Shown here: piece by piece, positions 18,367-27,672 of the stretch | Numbering within the stretch: the stretch's first letter is position 1 | How the letters are laid out: each line of letters starts with the position of its first letter | Assembly (NCBI GenBank): GCA_025560025.1 | Contig: CP048485.1 | Coordinates: 434,001 to 498,000, forward strand | Source: Agrobacterium tumefaciens | GTDB taxonomy: Bacteria; Pseudomonadota; Alphaproteobacteria; Rhizobiales; Rhizobiaceae | Direction: 5' to 3' | DNA length: 64,000 nucleotides | Program-made: the position numbers and the translations under genes | Notes under the pieces: generated by a model | Told to the model about the DNA's origin: nothing | What the model saw: only the letters and a program-made list of their open reading frames with translations | Databases searched by the model: none

Positions 18367-21282
18367 TTACGAAGCCCGCTTCGTGGGCTGGAACCGCTCC
18401 CTGAGAAGCTTCAGAGCCGCATCGCCCGAGACCGGTGTTCCGAACAGGAAGCTCTGGCCAAAATGGCAATTCATGCGCGACAATTCCGCCGCATCTTCCG
18501 GCGTCTCGATGCCTTCCGCCACCACCTGCATATCTAGCGCGCGCGCCATGGCGATGACGGAGCGCAGGAGCACATTGCGCTTGTCGCTGGTATTGGCCAC
18601 AAGCGCCTTGTCGAGCTTGATCGTATCGAACGGGAAGCGGGTGAGATAGGCAAGCGATGAATAGCCGGTGCCGAAATCATCCATGGCAAGGCTCAGGCCG
18701 GTTTCCTTCAGCTTGGAAAGTACCAGCCGCGCCTGTTCCGGGTTTTCCATGACGACGGATTCCGTCAGCTCCAGCTTCAGCTGCTGCGGATTGCAGCGCG
18801 TGCGCGTCAGCATGCTGCGCACATCATTATACAATTCGTTGTTCAGCAATTGCGCGCTGGAAATATTGACGGAAATGAAGATCGGCATCTTCTCGATGGC
18901 ATGCTGCCAGTCCATCAGATCGGTCGCCGCCCGCTCCAGTGCGAACATACCGAGCGGCTCGATCAGGCCGGAAGCTTCCGCAATGGGAATGAACTCGCTC
19001 GGCGGAATATTGCCGCGCTTGGGATGTTCCCAGCGCATCAGCGCCTCGAAGCCGGCCAGCTCGCCATCGTCGAGCTTGACGATCGGCTGATAGGCGAGCG
19101 ATAGCTCCTTGCGTTCGATGGCGCGGCGAAGGTCGCTTTCCATCTGCAGGCGGTCGGTGCCCGACGTGCGGAAGGCGGGGCGGAACGGCTCGACACGGTT
19201 TCCGCCGGCGCGCTTGGCGCGATACATGGCAAGTTCCGCGTCACTCAAAAGTCCGGCCGCACTTTCCTGCTGGTCGATCCACGAGACGAGGCCGATGGAA
19301 GCGGTGAGGATGATTTCGCGATTGGCGAAATTGATCGGCACCATGATCGCCTTGTTCACCGCATCGGCGAAATCGGCAACCCGCTGCGGATCGCGCTCGG
19401 AGGTCAGGATCAGGCCGAACTCATCGCCACCGAGGCGCGCCAGCGTATCCTGCGGTTTCAGCAGGCGGCGCAGGCGGCGCGTCAGCGCGATGAGAATATT
19501 GTCGCCCGCGGCAATGCCGAGCGTATCGTTGACCAGCTTGTAACGGTCGATATCGATCGCCATCACGGTCGGGCGCACGCCCTCGCTGTCGGGCGAGAGG
19601 TTGAGGATCGATTGCAGGCGGTCGAGGAAGACCTGCCGGTTCGGAAGTCCGGTCAGATTGTCGTTCATCGCATCCTGCAACAGCCGCTCGACCGAATTCT
19701 TCTGCTCGGTAATGTCTGTAATCGTGCCGACGCAGCGGATGATTTCGCCGTTGGAGCCGAGAACCGGACGGGCGCGGATCTGCAGCCAGTGGAAATGCCC
19801 GTCTTCGGCGCGAATGCGGAATTCGTGGTTGAGGCGGCCCTTGCGGTGGTCGAGCAGCACGTCGAGCGTCGCCTTGAACCGGTCGCGATCGTCAGGGTGC
19901 AGGCGCGGCAGCCAGTTGCGCGCAGCACCATGCATGGTGCCGGGTTCCAGCCCCAGCCGGTTGGAAATATCGGGCGTGGTGACGATGCGGTCGCGCGTCA
20001 CGTCCCAGTCCCACACGGTATCGCCGCTGCCCGTCAGCGCCAGGGACTGGCGTTCAAGGTCAGAGAACAGACCCTGCTGATAGGCGCTGCCGGCAAAGGC
20101 ATGCTGGATGACGGTAAAGCCGATCAGCAACACGATCAGCACCAGCCCGCCGCCAAGCGCCGGCTGCACGATGTCATTGTCCAGTTGCCCCGTTACCGTC
20201 AGCCAGCTGCCGAACAGCCAGACGAGGATGAGCGCCCAGGAGGGCACGAGCAAAATCGCCCGGTCGTAACGGTTGAAGCCGAGATAGATGATGAGCGCGA
20301 TACCGGCCGTTGCGGTGAGCGCGAAGGACACGCGGGCGATGCCCGACGCGACCGAAGGATCGTAGATCGCGACGCCAAACAGCAGCGCCAGACCCACCAC
20401 CCAGGCAAAGGTCGCATAACCCAGATGCGCATGCCATCGGTTGAGATTGAGATAGGTGAACAGGAAGACCACGAAGCTGGAGGCGAGCGCCACTTCGGCA
20501 CCCGCCCTCCATATTCGCTGATCGCTGGATGTGACGGTGATGAGCTTTTCAAGAAAGCCGAAATCAACGCAGATATAGGCAAGCACCGCCCAGGCAAGCG
20601 CGGCGGAAGCCGGCAGAACCGAGGTTCCCTTGACCACGAACAGAATGGTCAGAAGCACGGCCAGAAGGCCGGCAATGCCGAGAACGATGCCGCGATAGAG
20701 CGTGAACGCGTTGATCGTGTCCTTGTAGGCTTCCGGTTCCCACAGATAGATCTGCGGCAGCTGCGGCGTGGAAAGCTCGGCGACGAAGGTGATGACGGAG
20801 CCGGGATTGAGCGTGATGCGAAACACGTCGGCATCCGGGCTCGGTTGCCGGTCCAGCGCGAAGCCTTCGCTCGGCGTGATCGCGATGATGCGCTGCGAGC
20901 CGAGATCGGGCCAGAACAGTTTGGAGTTCACCAGACGGAAATGCGGGGCGACGATGACGCGTTCCAGCTGCTCTTCGGAGACGTTGGCGAGCGCAAAGAC
21001 CGCCCAGTCGCCCTGATGATCCGTGGAACTGGCGCGCACCTCGATACGGCGGCGGATGCCGTCTGGTCCGGGGGCGGTGGAAACCTGAAAGGCCTCGCCC
21101 TGATTGGCGTAGATATCTGTGGTCGCGGTCAGATCAAGCGCCGTATCGTCACGGGAAATCTTCACCGGCTCGAAGGCGTAGGAATAGGAGGCAAAAAGCA
21201 GGAACAGCAGGAAAAACGGCGCAGCCAGTGCGATTGCCGCCAGACGTTTCGACAGGCAAGGCGCAGTGTGATTGTAGGTCAT
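18367..21282 (-). CDS. Membrane GGDEF-EAL cyclic-di-GMP protein with PAS domain
   Basis: The start ATG at 21282 overlaps the stop of the acetyltransferase gene (ATGA) and gives 971 residues. The order is: signal/anchor helix (about 14-38), a periplasmic sensory domain to about 190, seven or so transmembrane helices (about 195-400), PAS (about 425-535), GGDEF (about 540-700, motif RLGGDEFG near 617) and EAL (about 715-960, motif FEALMRW near 745). Both catalytic motifs are intact, so it could make and break c-di-GMP. The periplasmic-plus-7TM layout resembles 7TMR-DISM receptors. An in-frame extension upstream is the shadow of the neighbour and was not used. Confidence 0.93.
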   Translation of the reverse strand: MTYNHTAPCLSKRLAAIALAAPFFLLFLLFASYSYAFEPVKISRDDTALDLTATTDIYANQGEAFQVSTAPGPDGIRRRIEVRASSTDHQGDWAVFALANVSEEQLERVIVAPHFRLVNSKLFWPDLGSQRIIAITPSEGFALDRQPSPDADVFRITLNPGSVITFVAELSTPQLPQIYLWEPEAYKDTINAFTLYRGIVLGIAGLLAVLLTILFVVKGTSVLPASAALAWAVLAYICVDFGFLEKLITVTSSDQRIWRAGAEVALASSFVVFLFTYLNLNRWHAHLGYATFAWVVGLALLFGVAIYDPSVASGIARVSFALTATAGIALIIYLGFNRYDRAILLVPSWALILVWLFGSWLTVTGQLDNDIVQPALGGGLVLIVLLIGFTVIQHAFAGSAYQQGLFSDLERQSLALTGSGDTVWDWDVTRDRIVTTPDISNRLGLEPGTMHGAARNWLPRLHPDDRDRFKATLDVLLDHRKGRLNHEFRIRAEDGHFHWLQIRARPVLGSNGEIIRCVGTITDITEQKNSVERLLQDAMNDNLTGLPNRQVFLDRLQSILNLSPDSEGVRPTVMAIDIDRYKLVNDTLGIAAGDNILIALTRRLRRLLKPQDTLARLGGDEFGLILTSERDPQRVADFADAVNKAIMVPINFANREIILTASIGLVSWIDQQESAAGLLSDAELAMYRAKRAGGNRVEPFRPAFRTSGTDRLQMESDLRRAIERKELSLAYQPIVKLDDGELAGFEALMRWEHPKRGNIPPSEFIPIAEASGLIEPLGMFALERAATDLMDWQHAIEKMPIFISVNISSAQLLNNELYNDVRSMLTRTRCNPQQLKLELTESVVMENPEQARLVLSKLKETGLSLAMDDFGTGYSSLAYLTRFPFDTIKLDKALVANTSDKRNVLLRSVIAMARALDMQVVAEGIETPEDAAELSRMNCHFGQSFLFGTPVSGDAALKLLRERFQPTKRAS

Positions 21283-21878
21283 GTATCGTACTTCGTTCCG
21301 CCGGAGCTTTGCTTGTCGGCAAGAAGGGAAAACATCATATGATCCCGCCATTGGCCATTGATTTTCAGATATTCCCGCAAGAGACCTTCCCGCTGGAACC
21401 CGGCATTTTCGAGAAGCCGGATGCTTTTGAAGTTTTCCGGAATACAGGCTGCCTCGATACGGTGCAACTGAAGTCCGTTGAAGATGTATGGTATTACCAA
21501 TTTTAATGCGGCAGACATATGGCCTCTGGCGGCGTGGCGTTCGCCTATCCAGTAGCCGATCATGCAGCTTTGCGCGGCCCCCCGGCGGATGTAACCGATT
21601 GTGATGCCGCCGACCAGCAGGGTCTCCTTTTCGAACAGCAGAAACGAAACGGCGGTGCCGGAGGAAAATTCCTGGCCGTTGCGCACCACCCGCATCCGGA
21701 AAGAGCCTTCCGTCAATTCGTCCGGACGCCAGCTTGGCTCCCAGGGCTGGAGAAACTGCCGGCTTTCCGACCGCAGGACGTGCCATTGCTTGAAATCGCC
21801 ATAGCGCGGCAGTCTGAGAAGGTGGTCGGCGCTGCGCAGTTCAGGCGTGTCATTATGTCGGGAAAGAAAACGCAGCAT
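21279..21878 (-). CDS. GNAT acetyltransferase, RimJ/RimL-like
   Basis: A 199-residue GNAT protein resembling ribosomal-protein alanine N-acetyltransferases (RimJ). Visible marks are IGYIRRGAAQSCMIGYWIGERHAARGHMSAALKLV, which contains the acetyl-CoA-binding loop region, and ACIPENFKSIRLLENAGFQREGLLREYLKINGQWRDHMMFSLL, the classic RimJ C terminus. It probably acetylates the N terminus of a protein such as S5. Its stop overlaps the start of the GGDEF-EAL gene by four bases. Confidence 0.92.
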   Translation of the reverse strand: MLRFLSRHNDTPELRSADHLLRLPRYGDFKQWHVLRSESRQFLQPWEPSWRPDELTEGSFRMRVVRNGQEFSSGTAVSFLLFEKETLLVGGITIGYIRRGAAQSCMIGYWIGERHAARGHMSAALKLVIPYIFNGLQLHRIEAACIPENFKSIRLLENAGFQREGLLREYLKINGQWRDHMMFSLLADKQSSGGTKYDT

Positions 21879-21910
21879 TCACCATCCCCGTGCGGAAGAA
21901 ACCGCCACGC

Positions 21911-23209
21911 TTAGCCGTTCGCCTTTATCCTTGCGGGCTGCTGCGCGGAAAGCGCGGCAGTGATGTCTGAAAGAGGCGGCAGATGTTCGAGCGGGCCAAT
22001 TGCGGACAATGTCGGAACTGTATCGAAAAACAGCCGTCCCGCAAGATCGGTGAGCCGTTCGCGGGTAATGTCGCCAAGGCGCTCCATCATTTCCTCATTG
22101 GGAATGGGCCGGCCGTAGAGCATCATCTGCCGGGCCATCTGGCCGGCACGGGCCGCCGGGCTTTCCTGTCCCATCAGCAATTGGGCGCGGATTTGCGCGC
22201 GCGCCCGGTCGATTTCTTCCTGATGGATGGTCTGCGAGGACTTGCGCAATTCTTCCAGAATGACCGGCACCAGTTCCGGCAGGTCGTTGCCGCCGGTGGC
22301 CGCGTGTACGCCGAAAATGCCCGTATCGGAAAAGCCCCAGTGAAACGCATAGACGGAATAGCAAAGGCCGCGATATTCGCGCACTTCCTGGAAAAGGCGC
22401 GACGACATGCCGCCGCCGAGGATATTGGCGAGGATCTGCGAACAATAGAAATCGCGGGCGTGATAGGCCTTGCCCTCGAAACCCAGAAGCACCTGTGCGT
22501 CCATCAGGTCGCGGGTCTCGCGGATTTCACCGCCGGTATAAATAGCCTTTTCGAGAACCGGCGTGGTGACGGGCAGTTGCGGCAACGAGGCGAAACGTTC
22601 TTCCACCTGCTTCACGAAGCTTTCGTGATCGACAGCACCGGCCGCCACGACGAAAATGCGGTCCGTCGTGTAGTTGCGGGCGAGATAATGCCTGATCTGG
22701 CCGGTGGTGAAGGATTGCACGGTATCCGGCGTGCCGAGGATCGGCCGGCCGATAGTCTGGTCGCGATAGGCGACACCGGAGAAATTGTCGAAGATCACGT
22801 CGTCGGGCGTATCGGTCGCAGCGCCGATTTCCTGCAGGATGACGTTTTTCTCCCGCTCCAGTTCCTCTTCGTCGAAGAGGGATTCCGTCAGGATATCGGC
22901 AAGAATATCAACGGCGAGCGGGACGTGGTCTTTCAGGACGCGGGCATAGTAGGAGGTTGTTTCCGTGGATGTCGCGGCGTTGACTTCGCCGCCGACATTT
23001 TCGATCTCTTCGGCGATCTGCCTTGCGGTGCGGCGTGCCGTGCCCTTGAAGGCCATATGTTCGAGAAGATGGGCGATGCCGTGTTCGGCAGTCGTCTCGT
23101 TGCGGGACCCGGATTTGATCCACACCCCAAGAGCAACGCTTTCGAGATGCGGCATTTTTTCCGTCACAACGGTCAACCCGGACGAAAGCCGGGTCACATT
23201 AACTCTCAT
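21911..23209 (-). CDS. M16-family zinc peptidase (mitochondrial processing peptidase-like)
   Basis: Start ATG at 23209 (MRVNVTRLSSGLTVVTEKMP) gives 432 residues, the normal size of single-subunit bacterial M16B peptidases. The inverted zinc motif HxxEH is present in HGIAHLLEHMAFKGT, and the distal Glu lies in the VNAATSTETTSYYARVL region. A glycine-rich loop GGGMSSRLFQEVREYRGL, as in MPP, follows. It probably cleaves peptides in the cytoplasm or periplasm; homologues are rhizobial relatives of the mitochondrial beta-MPP. It lies 19 bp downstream of thrC. Confidence 0.95.
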   Translation of the reverse strand: MRVNVTRLSSGLTVVTEKMPHLESVALGVWIKSGSRNETTAEHGIAHLLEHMAFKGTARRTARQIAEEIENVGGEVNAATSTETTSYYARVLKDHVPLAVDILADILTESLFDEEELEREKNVILQEIGAATDTPDDVIFDNFSGVAYRDQTIGRPILGTPDTVQSFTTGQIRHYLARNYTTDRIFVVAAGAVDHESFVKQVEERFASLPQLPVTTPVLEKAIYTGGEIRETRDLMDAQVLLGFEGKAYHARDFYCSQILANILGGGMSSRLFQEVREYRGLCYSVYAFHWGFSDTGIFGVHAATGGNDLPELVPVILEELRKSSQTIHQEEIDRARAQIRAQLLMGQESPAARAGQMARQMMLYGRPIPNEEMMERLGDITRERLTDLAGRLFFDTVPTLSAIGPLEHLPPLSDITAALSAQQPARIKANG

Positions 23210-23228
23210 ATCAAGTCTTTCCGCGTCT

Positions 23229-24626
23229 CTATTTGCCGGCGCGTGCATGTTGGCCGATGAAGGTTTCCACGGCTTTCAGCTCTGCGTCCAGAATGTCGAA
23301 ACGCTCCTCCCGGTTCATAATGTCAGCTAACCATACTGGAAGCGCAGGCTCGATTGCGCAAGCGGATTTTACAGCAGCCGGGAATTTAGCCGGATGGGCG
23401 GTAGACAGAACCACCATCGGGCTTCCCGCTTTTTCGTGCTTTTCCGCCACGAAAACACCGGTCGCCGTATGGGGGTCGATCAGGTAGCCGGTTTTCTCAA
23501 GTGTCTCGCGAATGGTCGCCGCCACCTGCTTTTCGGTGGCGCGGCCGGCGCGGAAATCCTTCTTGATGAATTTCAGTGCCTTCGGCGGAATTTCAAACGC
23601 ACCGGACTGCTTCAGACCATCCATCGATGCCTTCACCGCCGCGGAATCGCGGTCATAGGCTTCAAACAGCAGGCGCTCGAAGTTGGAAGAAATCTGGATG
23701 TCCATCGAAGGCGAGGTGGTGGGCTTGACGCCGCGCATCTCGTAACGGCCGGTCTTCAGCGTGCGCGCCAGAATGTCGTTGTCATTGGTGGCGATGACGA
23801 GCTTGTCGATCGGCAGGCCCATCTTCTTGGCGACGTAACCGGCAAAGATATCGCCGAAATTGCCGGTTGGAACGGTAAAGGACACCTTCCGGTCGGGGCC
23901 GCCGAGCGAAAGCGAGGCGGTGAAATAATAGACCACCTGCGCCATGATGCGCGCCCAGTTGATGGAGTTGACGCCGGAAAGCTTCACGCTGTCGCGGAAC
24001 TTCACGTCGTTGAACATCTCCTTCACCAGCGTCTGGCAATCGTCGAAATTGCCGTTGATCGCCAGCGCATGCACGTTGGAAGCGGTGGAGGTCGTCATCT
24101 GGCGCTGCTGAACCGGAGAGACCTTGCCATTCGGGAAAAGGATGAAGATATCAGTGCGCTCGCGCCCGGCAAAGGCGTCGATGGCTGCACCACCCGTGTC
24201 GCCGGAGGTGGCGCCAACGATGGTGGCGCGTTCGCCGCGCTCAGTCAGCGTATAGTCCATCAGGCGGGCGAGAAGCTGCATCGCCACGTCCTTGAAGGCG
24301 AGCGTGGTGCCGTGGAAAAGTTCCAGCACGAAGGTGTTCGGACCGGTCTGGGTCAACGGCACGACGGCCGGATGCCGGAAAGTGGAATAGGCGTCGTCGA
24401 TCATCGCCCTGAATTTGTCGGCCGGAATTTCACCACCGGTGAAACGGTAGAGAACCTCGTAGGCGACGTCCTGATAGGACTTGCCGCGCAGATTGCGGAT
24501 TTCCTTTTTCGACATGGAGGGCCATTCGCGCGGCACGTAAAGCCCGCCATCACGGCCAAGGCCCGCCAGAAGCGCGTCGCAGAAACCAAGCGAAGGGGCC
24601 GAACCCCGGGTCGATACATATTTCAC
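23229..24626 (-). CDS. thrC: Threonine synthase
   Basis: This PLP enzyme converts O-phosphohomoserine to threonine, following ThrB at 12.4-13.3 kb. The product has 465 residues. The N terminus MKYVSTRGSAPSLGFCDALLAGLGRDGGLYVP is typical of the alphaproteobacterial/yeast-type enzyme. The PLP lysine lies in HGTTLAFKDVAMQLL, and the phosphate-binding loop is GATSGDTGGAAI. VPTGNFGDIFAGYVAKKMGLPI is also conserved. The M16 peptidase gene follows directly. Confidence 0.97.
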   Translation of the reverse strand: MKYVSTRGSAPSLGFCDALLAGLGRDGGLYVPREWPSMSKKEIRNLRGKSYQDVAYEVLYRFTGGEIPADKFRAMIDDAYSTFRHPAVVPLTQTGPNTFVLELFHGTTLAFKDVAMQLLARLMDYTLTERGERATIVGATSGDTGGAAIDAFAGRERTDIFILFPNGKVSPVQQRQMTTSTASNVHALAINGNFDDCQTLVKEMFNDVKFRDSVKLSGVNSINWARIMAQVVYYFTASLSLGGPDRKVSFTVPTGNFGDIFAGYVAKKMGLPIDKLVIATNDNDILARTLKTGRYEMRGVKPTTSPSMDIQISSNFERLLFEAYDRDSAAVKASMDGLKQSGAFEIPPKALKFIKKDFRAGRATEKQVAATIRETLEKTGYLIDPHTATGVFVAEKHEKAGSPMVVLSTAHPAKFPAAVKSACAIEPALPVWLADIMNREERFDILDAELKAVETFIGQHARAGK

Positions 24627-24858
24627 GAGATAGTCCCTTGTCCGTTACCGATCTTGCCGGCGTCTTTGTCCGCAACGTCTCACCGGAATGAGGCGATTGG
24701 CGAGGTAATGAAGGGCTTTTCTGAAAATTCAAGCAAAACCGAACATGCCAATCGATTTTTTCCGGCGTCGCTGCTATAGACCATCGCCAACCTGCGTGAA
24801 AGGTCAATAAACAGCGTCTCCGGTTCTGTTCCGGGACAATGGAGAGGGAATTAGAAGA

Positions 24859-25431
24859 GTGTCAGGGAATTTCTTGCGTTTGTCCGCCGCGATGTCGCTT
24901 CTGGCCGTCGTTGCAGGATGTAATTCCTCCAATCCGTCGGACTCGCTTGCCGTCAACCCTCCGGCCGCGCAGGCCAATGCCGTCACCCCGGTGGTGCAGG
25001 CCAACTGCCCGACCGTGACGGTTCTCGACGCCAACGCCGTTCACCGGGTCTATGCTGGCGGCGCCAAGGACGACCCGCAGAAGCTCGCCTATCAGGTCTC
25101 GCTGTCAGATACGACGCGCTCATGCACCGCAAACGAAGCCACGCTGACGGTAAACGTGCTGGCGCAGGGTCGTCTGGTTCCCGGCCCGATGGCCAAGCCC
25201 GGCCGCGTGACGGTTCCGATCCGCGTGACGGTGAAGGACGGCGACGGCGAGATTTACGGCGAAACGACCAATTTCGCCATCGATGTTCCGGCAGGCGGAG
25301 CCGGCACGCAGTTCATTTTCAACAACGACCACGTGGCCATTCCCAACGGTCCGGGCGGCGCACCGAAGTCGGTCAGCGTCTATATCGGCTTCGGCGGCGA
25401 GAGCGCCAAGGCAAAGACCAAGCGCCGGTGA
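24859..25431 (+). CDS. Putative lipoprotein of unknown function
   Basis: GTG at 24859, after TTAGAAGA, gives 190 residues with a lipoprotein signal (LSAAMSLLAVVAGC, lipobox VAGC). The mature part contains a beta-rich domain (HRVYAGGAKDDPQKLAYQVSLSDTTRSCTANE...RVTVPIRVTVKDGDGEIYG) and a basic C terminus (SAKAKTKRR). Similar lipoproteins are common in Rhizobiales. I recognise no function. A terminator follows 20 bp after the stop. Confidence 0.8.
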   Translation: MSGNFLRLSAAMSLLAVVAGCNSSNPSDSLAVNPPAAQANAVTPVVQANCPTVTVLDANAVHRVYAGGAKDDPQKLAYQVSLSDTTRSCTANEATLTVNVLAQGRLVPGPMAKPGRVTVPIRVTVKDGDGEIYGETTNFAIDVPAGGAGTQFIFNNDHVAIPNGPGGAPKSVSVYIGFGGESAKAKTKRR

Positions 25432-25451
25432 TTTGACGGGCGAAATGTAAA

Positions 25452-25486
25452 AACCGGAGGCTGCTTTTGCAGGCTCCGGTTTTTTT
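25452..25486 (+). terminator. Rho-independent terminator after the lipoprotein gene
   Basis: ACCGGAGGCTGC pairs with GCAGGCTCCGGT with one mismatch around a TTTT loop, then seven T residues follow. Confidence 0.85.
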
Positions 25487-25514
25487 ATTGCTTACAGGTC
25501 GCCCACCATTCGCA

Positions 25515-25549
25515 ACGTCATCCTCGGGACAAGCACGAGCATGACGGGG
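25515..25549. repeat. Degenerate palindromic repeat, GTCATCCTCGGG type
   Basis: CGTCATCCTCGGGACAAGCA and GAGCATGACGGGG look like a decayed, shortened copy of the units at 9949 and 18242. Confidence 0.5.
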
Positions 25550-25573
25550 AGGGGCTGTGCTACAGCTACCTCG

Positions 25574-26263
25574 TCAAAAAGCGCCTTCCCACTCCGCCAT
25601 TGCCGCAATCACGGCCGGCAGGTCCTGCATGCGCGAGATCACCGTTTCGGCACCCGCATCCGTCAACCGGTCGGCGTGGCTCGGATAGGTGTGGGATGCG
25701 CCGGTAAAGCCGATGACGCGCATGCCGGCGGCTCTTGCGCCATGGATGCCGTGCACGGAATCCTCGACCACGACCACGCGGTCGGGGGAGACGCCGAATT
25801 GCGCCGCGCCATGCAGGAAGATGTCGGGCTTCGGCTTCACGCGGTCGGCGCCGAGATCCTTGGCGGAATAGATATGCGGCGCGAAATAGGGCTTCAGGCC
25901 CACCTTCGTCAGCATCATGTCGAGCCGGTGGCTCGAGGAATTCGAGCAGATGCAACGCGGCGTCGTCAGACGCGATAGCGCGAATTTTACGCCTTCGATG
26001 ATCTTCACGTCGCGTTCCAGCCGCATGTCGAGCAGCTTTTCCGACTTGTCGAGCAGGGAAGCAGAGAGCGGGATGCTGGCTTCGCTTTCCACCTGCAGAA
26101 GAATGTTCTTCCAGGTCATGCCGGCAAAGCGCTCGCCCATTTCCTCGACGGAGATCGGATAACCGGCCTCGGTCAAAAGGCGGGACTCCACCTGTGCGGC
26201 GATGATTTCGGAATCGACCAGAACGCCGTCACAGTCGAAAATAATGAGGTCGAAGCCGCTCAT
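25574..26263 (-). CDS. HAD-superfamily hydrolase (subfamily IA)
   Basis: ATG at 26263 (MSGFDLIIFDCDGVLVDSE) gives 229 residues. The order is motif I FDCDGVLVDSE with the two Asp, an alpha-helical cap, motif II CICSNSSSHRL, Lys in VKPKPDIFLHGA, and motif IV VVVVEDSVHGIHGARAAGM. It is of the phosphoglycolate phosphatase/YieH-like group that acts on small phosphorylated sugars or nucleotides. The substrate is not evident. The frame upstream of 26263 lacks a plausible start. Confidence 0.92.
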   Translation of the reverse strand: MSGFDLIIFDCDGVLVDSEIIAAQVESRLLTEAGYPISVEEMGERFAGMTWKNILLQVESEASIPLSASLLDKSEKLLDMRLERDVKIIEGVKFALSRLTTPRCICSNSSSHRLDMMLTKVGLKPYFAPHIYSAKDLGADRVKPKPDIFLHGAAQFGVSPDRVVVVEDSVHGIHGARAAGMRVIGFTGASHTYPSHADRLTDAGAETVISRMQDLPAVIAAMAEWEGAF

Positions 26264-26484
26264 GGGCGCTCCCTGTATCGGATTTGCCGGGAAAAAGTGA
26301 TGCGGGGGGCTTTTAGACCATGTCCACGCCAAGCTCAACTGGCTGACCCGCAAGGGTCGGTCCCATCAGGCTCATAGCTTGCCGGTTGGGCAGGAAACTG
26401 TGCGGCTTCGAATATTCGGCTTTGCGCATTTGCCGCGTGCAAAAAGCACTACACACAGTCGCGCCAGATGCGTTATGGGATGTT

Positions 26485-27165
26485 ATGCCAAAGCCAGTGA
26501 AAACCACGCCTGAAGACACCATTGCCGCACGCATCAGCCGCACGCTCGCTGACCGCATCGTTCGCGGAGAGCTGTCGCCGGGCGAGCGGTTGCGGCAGGA
26601 TCACATCGCTGCCGAATTCGGCGCTTCGCATGTGCCGGTGCGCGAAGCATTCCGCCGGCTGGAGGCGCAGGGACTGGCCGCCAGCATTCCGCGCCGGGGT
26701 GTCCGGGTTGCGGATTTCGGCCTTGACGATGTGCGCGAAGTTGCGGAAATGCGCGCCGCCCTCGAGGTTCTGGCGCTGCGCCACGCCATTCCCAACATGA
26801 CGTCCGCCATTCTCGACCAGGCGGAAGCCGCGACACTCGAAGGCGATAGCGCCGTCGATGTGCAGCATTGGGAGGAGGCCAACCGCCGCTTCCATCGCCT
26901 CATCACGGCGCCCTGCAACATGCCGCGCCTGATGGAGGCGATCGACGGTCTGCATGCGGCGAGCGCCCGCTTCCTGTTTTCCGCCTGGCGCGCCGGCTGG
27001 GAGCGCCGCACCGATACCGATCACCGCGCGATCATCGATGCGCTGCGCGGCGGCCGCGCCGAAGAGGCGGTGCGTATCCTTGACGGCCACGTGCAATGGA
27101 TCGGTCGCAAGGCGATCCGCACCTCGTCCGGCTCGGTGCGCGACGCCTTCGCCATCGTCGGATAG
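26485..27165 (+). CDS. GntR-family regulator with FCD domain (FadR group)
   Basis: ATG at 26485 (MPKPVKTTPED) gives 226 residues. An N-terminal winged helix (RISRTLADRIVRGELSPGERLRQDHIAAEFGASHVPVREAFRRLEAQG) is followed by an FCD ligand-binding domain with the metal-binding residues in VREVAEMRAALEVLALRH, the HRLI helix and DTDHRAIIDALRGG...GHVQWI. Such regulators respond to organic acids or amino acids and usually repress a neighbouring catabolic gene. The DUF1284 gene follows after 9 bp and may share its transcript. Confidence 0.93.
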   Translation: MPKPVKTTPEDTIAARISRTLADRIVRGELSPGERLRQDHIAAEFGASHVPVREAFRRLEAQGLAASIPRRGVRVADFGLDDVREVAEMRAALEVLALRHAIPNMTSAILDQAEAATLEGDSAVDVQHWEEANRRFHRLITAPCNMPRLMEAIDGLHAASARFLFSAWRAGWERRTDTDHRAIIDALRGGRAEEAVRILDGHVQWIGRKAIRTSSGSVRDAFAIVG

Positions 27166-27174
27166 GGCAGGCCT

Positions 27175-27672
27175 GTGACCGTCCGCCTCCGGCCCCACCA
27201 TCTTCTCTGTATGCTCACCTATGTGGGCAAAGGTTATACGTCCGGCTTCGTCGAAAATTACGACCGTGTCGCCGCCCGCCTGAATGCCGGCGCGGAAGAT
27301 ATCGAGCTGGTGGATGGGCCGGATGATATTTGCGAAGGCCTGCTGTGTGAAAGCCATGCCCACTGTTTCAACGAAGGTGTGGTGCAGCGGGATGAGACGG
27401 CCCGCCTTTCGGTGTCAGTGCTTTTGGGCGAGGCACTGATCGCCGGCAAGCGGCTGCAGGCGACGCCTGACTTTCTCGCGAAGATGCGTCTGGCTTTCGC
27501 CGCAGGCGAGATCAGGCAGGCCTGTCGAGGCTGTCAGTGGATAAGGCTGTGCGACCGTATCGCGGCGTCAGGCTTCTCAGGTGTGAAAATCGGCGAACGG
27601 CCAGAGCCTCCGGCCGGGCGACGGCCGAGGCCTACTCCGGCACATTCGTCTCGGTTCTCTCGGCGGCCTTGA
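27175..27672 (+). CDS. DUF1284 domain protein
   Basis: GTG at 27175 gives 165 residues. The N-terminal 130 residues match the DUF1284 pattern: VRLRPHHLLCMLTYVGKGYTSGF, then cysteines in DDICEGLLCESHAHCF and RQACRGCQWIRLC, which suggests a metal or Fe-S site. The C-terminal 35 residues are Pro/Arg-rich, of low complexity, and overlap the end of the opposing secreted-protein gene by 41 bp, so the true function probably ends before them. It follows the GntR gene closely. Confidence 0.85.
   Translation: MTVRLRPHHLLCMLTYVGKGYTSGFVENYDRVAARLNAGAEDIELVDGPDDICEGLLCESHAHCFNEGVVQRDETARLSVSVLLGEALIAGKRLQATPDFLAKMRLAFAAGEIRQACRGCQWIRLCDRIAASGFSGVKIGERPEPPAGRRPRPTPAHSSRFSRRP

Noticed and set aside
19612..21342. 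576-codon plus frame opposite the GGDEF-EAL gene
   Set aside because: Composition is typical of antisense shadows, while the minus-strand frame has clear domains.
18367..21786. 1139-codon version of the GGDEF-EAL gene
   Set aside because: The extra 168 codons overlap the acetyltransferase gene in another frame. The ATG at 21282 gives a proper signal/anchor start.
21983..24779. Long plus-strand frames opposite the M16 peptidase and thrC
   Set aside because: Both minus-strand genes are unmistakable, and the plus frames lack domains and start signals.
24627..24858. Riboswitch or leader-peptide attenuator before thrC
   Set aside because: No Thr/Ile codon run, conserved aptamer or terminator/antiterminator pair is visible in the leader.
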